This document shows, piece by piece, positions 7,843 through 16,733 of a DNA stretch of 64,000 bases. Position 1 is the first letter of the stretch. Each line of letters opens with the position of its first letter. Origin of the DNA: Bosea sp. 29B (lineage in GTDB: Bacteria > Pseudomonadota > Alphaproteobacteria > Rhizobiales > Beijerinckiaceae); the NCBI RefSeq assembly GCF_902506165.1, contig NZ_LR733817.1, positions 4,424,211-4,488,210 on the forward strand, written 5' to 3'. The notes beneath the pieces are model-generated. The model was not told where the DNA came from, made no database searches, and saw only the letters and a program-made list of their open reading frames with translations. Made by a program: the position numbers and the translations under genes.

Positions 7843-8895
7843 ATGTCCACCTTCGAACGTTACCTCACGCTTTGGGTCGCCCTGTGCATCGTCGTCGGCA
7901 TCGCGCTCGGCCACGTCATGCCCGGTGTCTTTCAGGCCATCGGTGCGGCCGAGATCGCCAAGGTCAACCTGCCGGTTGCCGTGCTGATCTGGCTGATGGT
8001 CATCCCCATGCTGCTGAAGATCGACTTTGCCGCCCTCGGGCAGGTCGGCCGACACTGGCGCGGCATCGGCGTTACACTCTTCATCAACTGGGCGGTGAAG
8101 CCGTTCTCGATGGCGGCGCTGGGGTGGTTCTTCATCGCCTGGTTGTTCCGGCCATGGCTGCCGGCCGAGCAGATCAACAGCTATATCGCCGGGCTCATCA
8201 TCCTCGCCGCGGCGCCCTGCACGGCCATGGTCTTCGTCTGGTCGAACCTGACGAAGGGCGAGCCGCATTTCACGCTCAGCCAGGTGGCGCTCAATGACGC
8301 GATCATGGTCGTCGCCTTCGCTCCGATCGTCGGGCTGCTGCTCGGCCTATCGGCGATCACCGTGCCATGGGGAACGCTGGTCCTTTCAGTCGTCCTCTAC
8401 ATCGTCATCCCGGTCATCGTCGCGCAGCTCCTCCGCAGCCGCGTTCTGGCGAGCGGCGGGCAGGCGGCATTGGATCGCCTGCTCGGCAGGCTCGGCCCGG
8501 CCTCGCTCGTTGCGCTGCTCGCGACGCTCGCACTGCTCTTCGGCTTCCAGGGCGAGCAGATCCTGGCGCAGCCGATGGTGATCGCGCTTCTGGCCGTGCC
8601 GATCCTGATCCAGGTCTATTTCAACGCCGGCCTCGCCTATGTGCTGAACCGCATTGCCGGCGAGCAGCATTGCGTCGCCGGTCCCTCGGCTCTGATCGGC
8701 GCCTCGAACTTCTTCGAGCTCGCTGTGGCGGCCGCGATCAGCCTTTTCGGTTTCAACTCCGGCGCGGCGCTCGCGACCGTTGTCGGCGTGCTGATCGAGG
8801 TTCCCGTGATGCTGACCGTGGTCTGGATCGTGAACGGCTCGAAGAGCTGGTACGAACGCGGCAATAACGTCCGGAAGGTGCAGGCTGCCGAATAA
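7843..8895 (+). CDS. acr3: Acr3-type arsenite efflux permease
   Basis: 350 residues with about ten transmembrane helices. The conserved Acr3 segment APCTAMVFVWSNLTKG (about residues 124-139) holds the essential cysteine, and a second conserved region (GPSALIGASNFFELAVA) follows near residue 280. It extrudes arsenite across the inner membrane driven by the proton gradient. The start at 7843 lies 7 bases after the previous stop; an in-frame ATG at 7795 lies inside arsC and is rejected. Gene order arsR-arsC-arsC-acr3 fits a complete reduction and export path. Confidence 0.93.
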   Translation: MSTFERYLTLWVALCIVVGIALGHVMPGVFQAIGAAEIAKVNLPVAVLIWLMVIPMLLKIDFAALGQVGRHWRGIGVTLFINWAVKPFSMAALGWFFIAWLFRPWLPAEQINSYIAGLIILAAAPCTAMVFVWSNLTKGEPHFTLSQVALNDAIMVVAFAPIVGLLLGLSAITVPWGTLVLSVVLYIVIPVIVAQLLRSRVLASGGQAALDRLLGRLGPASLVALLATLALLFGFQGEQILAQPMVIALLAVPILIQVYFNAGLAYVLNRIAGEQHCVAGPSALIGASNFFELAVAAAISLFGFNSGAALATVVGVLIEVPVMLTVVWIVNGSKSWYERGNNVRKVQAAE

Positions 8896-8918
8896 TTCGA
8901 TAACTTTGGAAGTAGCGA

Positions 8919-8947
8919 TTGACAGCTTGCATCGCGCGGCGCAATCT
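8919..8947 (+). promoter_or_regulatory. promoter of second arsR
   Basis: TTGACA (8919-8924), a 17-base spacer and CAATCT (8942-8947) fit a housekeeping promoter. Transcription would start around 8953-8955, at the ATG of the following arsR (8954), so the mRNA would be leaderless. Confidence 0.5.
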
Positions 8948-8953
8948 ATTTCC

Positions 8954-9268
8954 ATGAAAGTCGAAAAAGTGGCAAAGCAGCTTGAAGCGCTCGGCAATCC
9001 CACGCGCCTTGAGCTCTACCGGGTACTGGTTCGCGCCGGTCACAGCGGGCTCCCGGTCAATCGGGTGCAGGAGCGTCTGGGCATTCCCGCCTCGACCCTC
9101 TCGCACCACATGCAGCGTCTCGTGCAGAACGGGCTGGTCTCGCAGGAGCGGCAGGCCACGACCCTGATCTGCCGGGCCGAATACCCCGCGATGGCCGCCC
9201 TCGTGGGCTTCCTCGCGGATGAGTGCTGTGCTGACGAAGCCTGCGCTACCTCCAATCAGGCGGCATGA
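8954..9268 (+). CDS. arsR: second ArsR-family repressor
   Basis: 104 residues from ATG 8954. An upstream in-frame ATG (8906) lies before the predicted promoter and is rejected. Winged helix: VNRVQERLGIPASTLSHHMQ (about residues 36-55). A C-terminal cysteine group (ECCADEAC, about 90-97) is the likely metalloid site. It differs clearly from the first ArsR. It heads a second transcription unit that includes the flavoprotein and the MFS exporter, which it probably controls. Confidence 0.88.
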   Translation: MKVEKVAKQLEALGNPTRLELYRVLVRAGHSGLPVNRVQERLGIPASTLSHHMQRLVQNGLVSQERQATTLICRAEYPAMAALVGFLADECCADEACATSNQAA

Positions 9269-9325
9269 GCTGCCTTTTTATTTGCCCACTGATTCCATCC
9301 TTCTAGAATAATAGGATATATAGCC

Positions 9326-10723
9326 ATGATGGAGCTACCGATCGCTATCATCGGCGCTGGGCCCGTCGGCCTCGCCGCCGCCGCCAATCTTGTTGCGCGC
9401 GGCCTTCCTGTGAGGGTCTACGAAGCTGGCGCTGCAGCCGGCGCAAGCATCAGCGATTGGGGCCATGTTCGGCTGTTCTCGCCCTGGGCTTACAACGTTG
9501 ATCCGGCAGCCCGATCGTTGCTGGAAAAGGCGGGATGGCAGACGCCGGATGAGGCGGCCTATCCAACCGGCAGCGACCTCGTCAGCGCCTATCTTGCTCC
9601 GCTCTCGCAAACGCCTGAGCTCGCGCCGGTCATCGAGTATAGCGCTCGCGTCAAGGCGATCGGTCGGCGCGGCGTCGACAAGGTCGTCAGCCGCGACCGC
9701 GAGCTGCGCCCGTTCCAGCTGACGATCGTCGACCGTGCCGGCCGTGTCCGCCGCGAGCTCGCGCGGGCGGTGATCGACGCCTCGGGAACATGGACGTCGC
9801 CGAACCCGCTCGGGGCGGGTGGCGTGGCCGCCGAAGGCGAGGAAGCCTCTGCCAGCCGGATCGCCTACAACATTCCCGACGTCCTCGGCCGTGACCGCGC
9901 GACCCATGCCGGGCGGACCACGGTCGTCGTCGGCGCCGGCCACTCTGCAGCGAATGTGCTGCTCGACCTGGCCGAGCTCGCCACCACCGAACCCGCCACC
10001 AGGGCGATCTGGCTGACGCGCAGCACCAACCTGTCCCGTGTCTATGGCGGCGGCGCCAACGACCAGCTCGCGGCTCGCGGCGATCTCGGCGAGAGGCTGC
10101 GGCAGCTCGTCGAAGCGGGCAGCATCGAGCTCGTCACCAGCTTTGCGGCCACTGCGGTGCGTGAGGTGAATGGCCAGCTCGCACTTGACGGCGAAACGCC
10201 TGACGGTCTTCGCACGGTTTCCGCCGTCGATCGGATCGTCGTCTGCACGGGCCAGCGTCCTGACCTCTCCTTGACCCGCGAATTGCGCATCGAGCTTGAT
10301 CCTTGGCTGGAGAGCGCCAGGGCACTCGGGCCGATGATCGATCCTAATCTGCATTCCTGCGGCTCGGTGCCTCCGCACGGACACCGCGAGCTGTCTCATC
10401 TCGAACCCGGTTTCTACACGGTCGGTATCAAGAGCTATGGCCGCGCGCCGACCTTCCTGATGCTGACGGGCTATGAGCAGGTCCGTTCGGTGGTTGCCGC
10501 AATCGCTGGCGACTTGGTTGCGGCAGACGATGTCCAGCTCGTCCTGCCCGAAACGGGCGTCTGCACGGCCGCACCTGCAAGTACGGGTGGATGCTGTGGC
10601 GGTCCGGCTCCGAGCAGCGTAGACGCCTGCTGCGCCGACGATGCATCGGCCAAGGCACAGGGCAAGGCTGGCTGCGGCTGCGGCAGCACGTCTAAGACCA
10701 ACGCGACCGCTCACGCCCAATGA
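9326..10723 (+). CDS. FAD/NAD(P)-binding flavoprotein with Cys-rich tail (ars-associated)
   Basis: 465 residues; ATG 9329 is an equal start. The FAD-binding Rossmann motif is at the N-terminus (IIGAGPVGLAAAANL) and the NAD(P) motif at about 200 (VVVGAGHSAANVLLD), as in class B flavin monooxygenases and related oxidoreductases. The C-terminal 45 residues carry seven cysteines in GVC, GGCCGG, ACC and GCGCG groups, absent from ordinary members and suited to bind trivalent arsenic. Its stop overlaps the start of the MFS gene by 4 bases (ATGA). It may oxidise or pass on arsenicals before export; the reaction is unproven. ArsO-like proteins are the nearest named group I can suggest. Confidence 0.75.
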   Translation: MMELPIAIIGAGPVGLAAAANLVARGLPVRVYEAGAAAGASISDWGHVRLFSPWAYNVDPAARSLLEKAGWQTPDEAAYPTGSDLVSAYLAPLSQTPELAPVIEYSARVKAIGRRGVDKVVSRDRELRPFQLTIVDRAGRVRRELARAVIDASGTWTSPNPLGAGGVAAEGEEASASRIAYNIPDVLGRDRATHAGRTTVVVGAGHSAANVLLDLAELATTEPATRAIWLTRSTNLSRVYGGGANDQLAARGDLGERLRQLVEAGSIELVTSFAATAVREVNGQLALDGETPDGLRTVSAVDRIVVCTGQRPDLSLTRELRIELDPWLESARALGPMIDPNLHSCGSVPPHGHRELSHLEPGFYTVGIKSYGRAPTFLMLTGYEQVRSVVAAIAGDLVAADDVQLVLPETGVCTAAPASTGGCCGGPAPSSVDACCADDASAKAQGKAGCGCGSTSKTNATAHAQ

Positions 10724-11949
10724 ACACACCTGTCCACTCGGAAACCAGCCCGGTCCCCAACGCTGGGATCGGGCTCATCCTCGCCCTCGGCGTCACCCAG
10801 GTCGCCGGCTATGGCGCGCTGTACTACGCCTTCGCGGTCCTGGCGCCGGGCATGACCAAGAGCCTGGGCTGGGCGCCCGAATGGACCTATGGCGGCTTTG
10901 CGCTCGGACTGCTCGCCGGTGGCTTTGCCGCCCCTTTGGCCGGGCGCCTGATCGACAGATACGGCACGCGCCGGATGATGAGCATCGGCTGTGTGCTGGC
11001 AAGCCTGTCGCTCTTTGCCCTATCCAAGGCGGAAGGGCTGATCAGCTATTACGCGGCGATGATCGCCCTTGAGGTCGTCTCGACGCTGGTTCTCTATGAC
11101 GCCGCCTTTACCGCTCTCACACAGGCCCATGGCGCGAACGCCAGGCGGGCGATCAGCAAGCTGACGCTGATCGGAGGCTTCGCCTCGACCTTGTTCTGGC
11201 CGCTCACGACCGCATTGCTGGCGCAGGCGGACTGGCGCTCGATCTATCAGATGTATGCCCTAGGATACCTGCTTTTGGCTCTGCCATTGCACGCTTTGCT
11301 GTTGCCTCACGGCGCATCGTTGCATGCCGCCAAGCCCGCTCAATCGACCGTAGCGACAACTGGTGACGGCTACCTCGTCGGCTCCGCACGCCGCCGCGCC
11401 TTCGTCCTGCTGGCGGTCGCCTTCTCGCTGCAGGGCTTCGTCGTCTCGGCCATGTCCGTGCATATGCTGACGCTGCTGCAGGGCTTCGGCTTCAGCGCGG
11501 CGCTGGCAGTCACGTTCGGAGCCATGGTCGGCCCATCGCAAGTGACTGGCCGCTTCATCGAGATGCTGTTCGGCACCAATGTGCCTCCTGTAACCACGGC
11601 ATGGGTCTCCGGAGCTCTCATGCCGCTCGGGTTCGCACTGCTGGTCTTCGGCGGCGGGACGGCTGCCCTCGCTGGCCTATTTGCCATCGCCTACGGTGTC
11701 AGCATGGGACTGAGCTCGATCGTGCGCGGCACAGTCCCGCTCCAGCTCTTCGGCCCCGCGGGCTATGGGGCGATGCTCGGCAAGCTGTCTGCACCGGGGC
11801 TCGCCATCCGCGCTGCGGCGCCGCTCGCATTCGCCGTGATGATGGAACGTGCCGGGCTTTCAGCCAGTGCCGCAGTGCTGGTCGCACTCTCCGGTGTCGC
11901 CGCCTTGGCTCTGCTCATACTTGCCCGGGCGGCTACAGCAGAGGGCTAG
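10720..11949 (+). CDS. MFS efflux transporter, ArsK-like
   Basis: 409 residues with about twelve membrane helices and the MFS loop motif GRLIDRYGTRRMM between helices 2 and 3 (about residue 70). It overlaps the flavoprotein gene by 4 bases, so they are co-translated. MFS exporters in this position in rhizobial ars islands (ArsK) export arsenite, antimonite or methylated arsenicals; assignment here rests on context and overall form. The last gene of the island; the next 150 bases are empty and the following genes run the other way. Confidence 0.75.
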   Translation: MNTPVHSETSPVPNAGIGLILALGVTQVAGYGALYYAFAVLAPGMTKSLGWAPEWTYGGFALGLLAGGFAAPLAGRLIDRYGTRRMMSIGCVLASLSLFALSKAEGLISYYAAMIALEVVSTLVLYDAAFTALTQAHGANARRAISKLTLIGGFASTLFWPLTTALLAQADWRSIYQMYALGYLLLALPLHALLLPHGASLHAAKPAQSTVATTGDGYLVGSARRRAFVLLAVAFSLQGFVVSAMSVHMLTLLQGFGFSAALAVTFGAMVGPSQVTGRFIEMLFGTNVPPVTTAWVSGALMPLGFALLVFGGGTAALAGLFAIAYGVSMGLSSIVRGTVPLQLFGPAGYGAMLGKLSAPGLAIRAAAPLAFAVMMERAGLSASAAVLVALSGVAALALLILARAATAEG

Positions 11950-12098
11950 GCGGCCGCGCTGGCCCTTGCGAGCAGCGCGGCAGTTTGGAGCTTGGAGCTA
12001 ATTCCAATCAGCGGAGTTCCGGTGTCCGGTTCCGGGCAGCATGCCACTAAGCTCCGCCCAGCCCGCAGCCCCTGCGAGTCGAAAGGCAGCGCGCAACC

Positions 12099-12839
12099 TC
12101 AATCGCGCTGCTGCTCCGCTTTCCACGCCAGGTACTCGGCTTCGGCATCCTGCGCGAGCGGATAGTAGCGCCGAAGATCCCCGCCCTTCGACAGCATGAG
12201 GCGCGCGAAGTCCTCCCATTCGGCATGATGGCTGCCGGCCTCGAGCAGCCTCTCGGCATAGGCGATTGGGACGCAGATCGCCCCGTCATCGTCTGCGATG
12301 ATGATGTCGCCCGGTCTGACATAAGTGCCGCCGCAGGCTATCGGCACGTTGACCGCGTGCGGCATCAGCGTCGTCTGGGTATGGAAATTCGGCGAAGCGC
12401 CACGCATCCAGTAGCCGATGTCGAGTGCGAACGCCTTCGCCGCATCGCGGATCACCCCGTCGATGACCATCCCCGCGCCGCCCTTGCCGGCGAAATAGGT
12501 CAGCATCATCTCGCCGAAGATTCCGCTCTGCATGTCGCCGCGGGCATCGACAACGACGACGTCGCCGGCCTCGACGTGATAAAGCGCGTGCCTGTGGAGC
12601 TGCTTCTCGCGGTCAGCGTACTCGTCGTCGCCATAGAGATCCTCGCGCTTCGGCATGAATTGCAGCGTAAGGGCCGGGCCAGCGATGGCCTTGCCGCGCG
12701 AGTGCGGCAAGGCTCCTGCGATGAACGGGTTTCGAATGCCCATCTTGTAGAGTTCGCTCGACGCGGTGGCCGTGCCGATGCTGGCGAGCCCGTCCAGAAG
12801 CGCCTTGGCGGGACGGTTGATCGTGGGGATGTCGAACAT
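12099..12839 (-). CDS. RraA-like / HMG-aldolase family protein
   Basis: 246 residues from ATG 12839, which has AGGA 8 bases upstream; frames extending to 13088 lie in the neighbouring gene. Conserved family segments are GDVVVVDARGDMQSGIFGEM, GGAGMVIDGVIRDA (the Arg-Asp of the aldolase site) and RPGDIIIADDDGAICVP. Members are class II 4-hydroxy-4-methyl-2-oxoglutarate/oxaloacetate aldolases or regulators of RNase E. Next to a glucarate-dehydratase-like enzyme and a sugar-acid transporter, a retro-aldol step on a keto-deoxy acid is the likelier role. Last gene of the minus-strand operon. Confidence 0.8.
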   Translation of the reverse strand: MFDIPTINRPAKALLDGLASIGTATASSELYKMGIRNPFIAGALPHSRGKAIAGPALTLQFMPKREDLYGDDEYADREKQLHRHALYHVEAGDVVVVDARGDMQSGIFGEMMLTYFAGKGGAGMVIDGVIRDAAKAFALDIGYWMRGASPNFHTQTTLMPHAVNVPIACGGTYVRPGDIIIADDDGAICVPIAYAERLLEAGSHHAEWEDFARLMLSKGGDLRRYYPLAQDAEAEYLAWKAEQQRD

Positions 12840-12918
12840 GCGTCGTTCCTGATGGTTGCCGGCGTGATCGGGTCGCGGTGAGCGCTTCTGCGGATAGAAG
12901 AGATCGCGAGGCGGCTTC

Positions 12919-14109
12919 TCAAAGTCCGCCGACGACCGGATGCCAGTCCGGGCGGTAGGGGTCCTGGTGGAAGCGGGCGTAGTAGTCGCCCTTCTCATCG
13001 TAGAGGGCGCCGTAATGGCGCATCTTGTCCTCGTCGAGCGAAACGCCGATGCCGGGCCCGGTTGGCACGCGGATGGCGCCGTCCTCATAGGGCATCAGCC
13101 CGCCCTCGATGATGTCGTCGGTCAGGTAATGGTAGTGCGCGTCGCCGGCGAAGCTCATCTCGGGGATGGTCGCGGCGGTGTGCAGCATGGCGGCGAGCTC
13201 GATGCCGAATTCGGCGCCGGAATGCATGGCGACGCCGAGCGCGAAGGTCCGGCAGATCGCGGCGAGATCCTTTACGCCGCGTGGACCCTCCCAGTAGTGG
13301 ATGTCGGTCAGGACGATGTCGACCGCTCCGAGGCGGATGGCAGGACCGAGATCGTCGAACTTGGCGGGGGACATGTTGGTGGCGATCGGAATGCGCACCG
13401 CCTTGCGGACCGCGGCATTGCCTTCGAGCCCCCAGGCCGGATCCTCGAAATACTCCATGCCGACGGCTTCCAGCCGCTGGCCGATGCGGATCGCCGTCGG
13501 CACCGACCAGACGCCGTTGGGATCGATGCGCAGGCCGAAGTCCGGCCCCATGCGCTCGCGGCAGGCCTCGACCGCCGACGCCTCGGTCTCGGGCGAGAGC
13601 ACGCCCGCCTTGAGCTTCATCGCCTTGACGCCGAGCGTCTCGTGCAGCTCCTGGCAGAGATCGGCCATGTCCTGCGGATGCTCGTCATGGCCGCCGCCCG
13701 GCCGGTCATAGCGCCAGAACAGATAGGCGATCATCGGGATGCGGTCGCGTACCGGCCCGCCGATCAGGTCGCAGAGCGGGCGGCCGAGCGCCTTGCCCTG
13801 GATGTCGAGGCAGGCCATCTCGATCGCGGCATAGAGCCGGGCATTGGAGAGATAATAGATCGCTCGCAGCGTCTTGAGCTTGATCAATTCGAGATGGAAC
13901 GGGTCCATGCCGATGATACGCGGCTTCAGCTTCATCAGTGCGCCGCGCTGGTCGCCGCCGCCGACCTCGCCCAGGCCGACGAGGCCCTCGTCCGTGACCA
14001 GTTCGAGGATAGTGCGCAGGAAATAGCCGGGATGGACCCCGGTGTTGTGGCGAAGCTGCGCATTGAGCGGGATCGCCACGCAGCGCACCCTCATGTCGAC
14101 GATCTTCAT
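12919..14109 (-). CDS. enolase-superfamily dehydratase, glucarate dehydratase-like
   Basis: 396 residues. N-terminal capping domain (about 1-125), then the barrel. K165 and K167 (KLK) are the base pair; metal ligands D196 (RIDPNG), E222 (YFEDP) and N245 (ATNMSP) give the Asp-Glu-Asn set of the glucarate dehydratase subgroup, and D269/H296 form the second catalytic dyad. It would abstract a proton alpha to a carboxylate and eliminate water from an aldaric or related acid. It lies 15 bases behind the SDR gene in the same operon. The exact substrate (glucarate, galactarate or another acid) is not decided by the sequence. Confidence 0.8.
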   Translation of the reverse strand: MKIVDMRVRCVAIPLNAQLRHNTGVHPGYFLRTILELVTDEGLVGLGEVGGGDQRGALMKLKPRIIGMDPFHLELIKLKTLRAIYYLSNARLYAAIEMACLDIQGKALGRPLCDLIGGPVRDRIPMIAYLFWRYDRPGGGHDEHPQDMADLCQELHETLGVKAMKLKAGVLSPETEASAVEACRERMGPDFGLRIDPNGVWSVPTAIRIGQRLEAVGMEYFEDPAWGLEGNAAVRKAVRIPIATNMSPAKFDDLGPAIRLGAVDIVLTDIHYWEGPRGVKDLAAICRTFALGVAMHSGAEFGIELAAMLHTAATIPEMSFAGDAHYHYLTDDIIEGGLMPYEDGAIRVPTGPGIGVSLDEDKMRHYGALYDEKGDYYARFHQDPYRPDWHPVVGGL

Positions 14110-14124
14110 CGGCCTGTTTTCTCC

Positions 14125-14886
14125 CTAAAGATGCATGCCGCCATCGACGAAGAGCGTCGTGCCGGTGATGTAGCGGGCGGCGTCGGAGGCCAGGAACAGC
14201 GCGACCTCGGCGCAATCCTCCGGCGTGCCCAGGCGGTTGGCCGGGATGCGGGCGAGCACGGCGTCGCGATAGGTGGGGTCGGCCAGGGCCTCGCTATTGC
14301 GCGCGGTCGCGATGGCGCCCGGTGCCAGCACGTTGCAGGTGACGCCGTTGGCGGCGACCTGGCGGGCGATGTTGCGGACCATGCTCTCCAGCGCGGCCTT
14401 GCTCGCGGCATAGGCGAGCATCTCAGGATGCTCCTTGACCTGCTGGATCGAGCCGATCGCGATCAACCGGCCGAAGCCGCGCTCTGCCATGGCTGGAACG
14501 ATCGCCTGCATCAGCCGGTAGTTGGCGGCGAGGTTGAGCTCCCATTGCCGGTCGAGCGCGGCCCGCTCGAAGCCGTGCCAGGGAGCCCGTTCCTGCAGGG
14601 CGGCGTTGAGTAGGAGGATGTCGATCCCACCGAGCCGGTCGGTCGCCTCGGTAATCAGGCGCTCGACCTCGCTGGACCGGCTCAGGTCGGCGGCGATACC
14701 GAAGGCCGCTCCCGCCGCGCGGCAGGCCGTGTCGAGCTCTTCGCCTGTTGTTGGGCCGTTGAGGCAGACGGCGGCGCCGGAGCGCACCAGCGCGGTCGCG
14801 ATGGCGAGGCCGATGCCCTGCGTCGCGCCGGTCACAAGCGCCCGGCGTCCCGTCAGATCCGCCCGGAGGCGTGCCGGCTCAGCCAT
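14125..14886 (-). CDS. short-chain dehydrogenase/reductase
   Basis: 253 residues from ATG 14886, which overlaps the stop of the permease gene by 8 bases. NAD(P) motif TGATQGIG at about residue 18, LLNAA at about 90, catalytic Ser (IAIGSIQQV) and YAASK around 150, and a C-terminal FVDGGMHL as in classical SDRs. It would oxidise or reduce a hydroxyl group of a sugar-acid intermediate between uptake and dehydration. Longer frames to 14931 run into the permease gene. Confidence 0.85.
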   Translation of the reverse strand: MAEPARLRADLTGRRALVTGATQGIGLAIATALVRSGAAVCLNGPTTGEELDTACRAAGAAFGIAADLSRSSEVERLITEATDRLGGIDILLLNAALQERAPWHGFERAALDRQWELNLAANYRLMQAIVPAMAERGFGRLIAIGSIQQVKEHPEMLAYAASKAALESMVRNIARQVAANGVTCNVLAPGAIATARNSEALADPTYRDAVLARIPANRLGTPEDCAEVALFLASDAARYITGTTLFVDGGMHL

Positions 14887-15775
14887 GACTGTCGCCGAGC
14901 CTCGCATCGAAGGCGTCGCGCACCGCGTCACCCAGGAAATTCAGCGCCAGCACGGTCAGGAAGATGGCGAGCCCGGGAAAGAAACTCATCCACCAGGACT
15001 GGTAAAACTGGATGCCGGTCGCGACCATGTAGCCCCAGCTCGGCGTCGGCGGCTGCACGCCGAGGCCGAGGAAGGAGAGGGCGCTTTCGGTGATCAGCGC
15101 CTGCGAGGCCGAGAGCGAGCCGTAGACGATGACGTTGCCGGAGACGTTCGGCCAGATGTGCTTGAACATAATGCGCAGCGGGCGTGCCCCGGAAGCTTGC
15201 GCCGCCACGACATAGTCGGCCTCCCGCAGCGTCAGCACCTCGGCCCGTACCAATCGCGCGAAGCCCGGCATCTTGGTGATCGCGATGGCGAGCATGACGT
15301 TGACGAGGTCGGGGCCGAGCACCGCGACGATCGAGAGCGCCAGCACCAGCAGCGGGAAGGCGAGAAAGGCGTCCATGACGCGCATGATCAGCGCGTCCCA
15401 GCGCCCGCCGAGCCAGCCGGAAACCAGCCCGAGCAGCGAGCCTGCGATCAGCGCGAGCCCGATTGCGAAGATCACGACCTGGAGAGAGACGGTGGCGCCG
15501 TGCAGCACGCGCGAAAGCACGTCGCGGCCGATCTCGTCGGTGCCGAACCAATGCGCCGCGCTCGGCGGCATCGAGAAGGCGTCGGGGTCGATATCGACTG
15601 GCGAATAGGGCGAGAGCCAGGGCGCCAGCAGCCCGAGCGCGACGATGATGGCGAGCACGATCGTGCCGAAGCGACCCTGCCAGGAGCCGAGGATGCGGCG
15701 CAGGATGATTGCGCTGGGGGAGCGAGGCGCGCGCTGCGTCGCTGCGGGGGGCATCGATCCGGTCACGGCCGCCAT
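14879..15775 (-). CDS. ABC transporter permease, DppC/OppC type
   Basis: 298 residues with about six transmembrane helices. The N-terminal OppC segment is present (RRILGSWQGRFGTIVLAIIV), and the EAA loop reads VAAQASGARPLRIMFKHIWP (about residues 190-210), where the ATPase docks. It forms the inner-membrane channel with the DppB-type partner encoded 4 bases upstream. Family 5 transporters carry peptides, opines, sugar acids or nickel. No ATPase gene is found in the locus. Confidence 0.88.
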   Translation of the reverse strand: MAAVTGSMPPAATQRAPRSPSAIILRRILGSWQGRFGTIVLAIIVALGLLAPWLSPYSPVDIDPDAFSMPPSAAHWFGTDEIGRDVLSRVLHGATVSLQVVIFAIGLALIAGSLLGLVSGWLGGRWDALIMRVMDAFLAFPLLVLALSIVAVLGPDLVNVMLAIAITKMPGFARLVRAEVLTLREADYVVAAQASGARPLRIMFKHIWPNVSGNVIVYGSLSASQALITESALSFLGLGVQPPTPSWGYMVATGIQFYQSWWMSFFPGLAIFLTVLALNFLGDAVRDAFDARLGDSHG

Positions 15776-15779
15776 CGCC

Positions 15780-16721
15780 TCACGCCTTCACGCGCGGGTC
15801 GAAGGCCCGGTAGAGCAGGTCGGTCAGGAGGTTCACGGCGAAGACCGCGATGACGATGAACAGGATCGCGCCCTGGATGACCGGAAAGTCGCGCTGGAAG
15901 ATGCCGTCGACCAGCATGCGGCCGAGGCCGGGCAGCGCGAACACCGTCTCCGTCACCACCGCGCCGCCGAGCAGGGCGCCGATCTGCAGGCCGATGACGG
16001 TGACGATCGGGATCAGCGCGTTGCGCAGCGCGTGCCGGATCAGGACGAGGCGCTCGCTCAGCCCCTTTGCCCTGGCGGTGCGGATATAGTCCATCGACAG
16101 CACCTGCAGCATCGAGGCGCGGGTCTGGCGCATGACCAGCGCGGCGAAGGCGGTGCCGATCGTCAGCGCCGGCATCACCATCAGCCTGAGGTTGCCGCCG
16201 GGATCGTCGAGGAAGCGGATGTGGCCGGAGGGCGGCAGCCAGCCGAGCTTGAGCGAGAACAGCATGATCAGCAGCACGCCCATCCAGAAATAGGGCACTG
16301 CGACCGAAGACATGGCGATGAGGCTCGCCGCGACGTCGATCAGGCTGCCGCGGAAGCGTGCTGCCAGGATGCCGGCCGGCATGCCGATCGCGACTGCGAT
16401 TAGGATCGAGAGGAAGCCGAGTTCGAGCGTCACCGGGATGCGCGCCGCCAGCATCTCGCCGACATCCTCACGCGTGCGCAGCGAGCGGCCGAAATCGCCC
16501 TGCGCGACGCGGGCGAGCCAGGTGACGTAGCGGACCGGGGCCGGCTGATCGAGGCCATACTCGACGCGCACTGCGGCGCGCTGCTCTGGGCTCGCCTGCT
16601 CGCCGAGGATGGTGACGGTCGGGTCGCCCGGCAGCAGGTTGGTGAGCGCGAAGACGATAATCGTGACGAAAAAGGCCACCGGCAGCATCTGCGCGAGCTT
16701 CTTGGCCAGATAGGGCAGCAC
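15780..16721 (-). CDS. ABC transporter permease, DppB/OppB type
   Basis: 313 residues beginning YLAKKLAQMLPVAFFVTIIV, with conserved LPGDP and about six helices. The EAA loop is RTARAKGLSERLVLIRHALR (about residue 208), followed by LPGLGRMLVDGIFQRDFPV typical of the B subunit. It pairs with the downstream C subunit. It starts 12 bases behind the FadR-type regulator gene, so the regulator, transporter and enzymes form one minus-strand operon. Confidence 0.9.
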   Translation of the reverse strand: MLPYLAKKLAQMLPVAFFVTIIVFALTNLLPGDPTVTILGEQASPEQRAAVRVEYGLDQPAPVRYVTWLARVAQGDFGRSLRTREDVGEMLAARIPVTLELGFLSILIAVAIGMPAGILAARFRGSLIDVAASLIAMSSVAVPYFWMGVLLIMLFSLKLGWLPPSGHIRFLDDPGGNLRLMVMPALTIGTAFAALVMRQTRASMLQVLSMDYIRTARAKGLSERLVLIRHALRNALIPIVTVIGLQIGALLGGAVVTETVFALPGLGRMLVDGIFQRDFPVIQGAILFIVIAVFAVNLLTDLLYRAFDPRVKA

Positions 16722-16733
16722 GGTCGCGATCCC

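Noticed and set aside
12940..14613. 557-codon plus-strand frame across the dehydratase and SDR genes
   Set aside because: Runs against two clear enzyme genes and has no recognisable motif.
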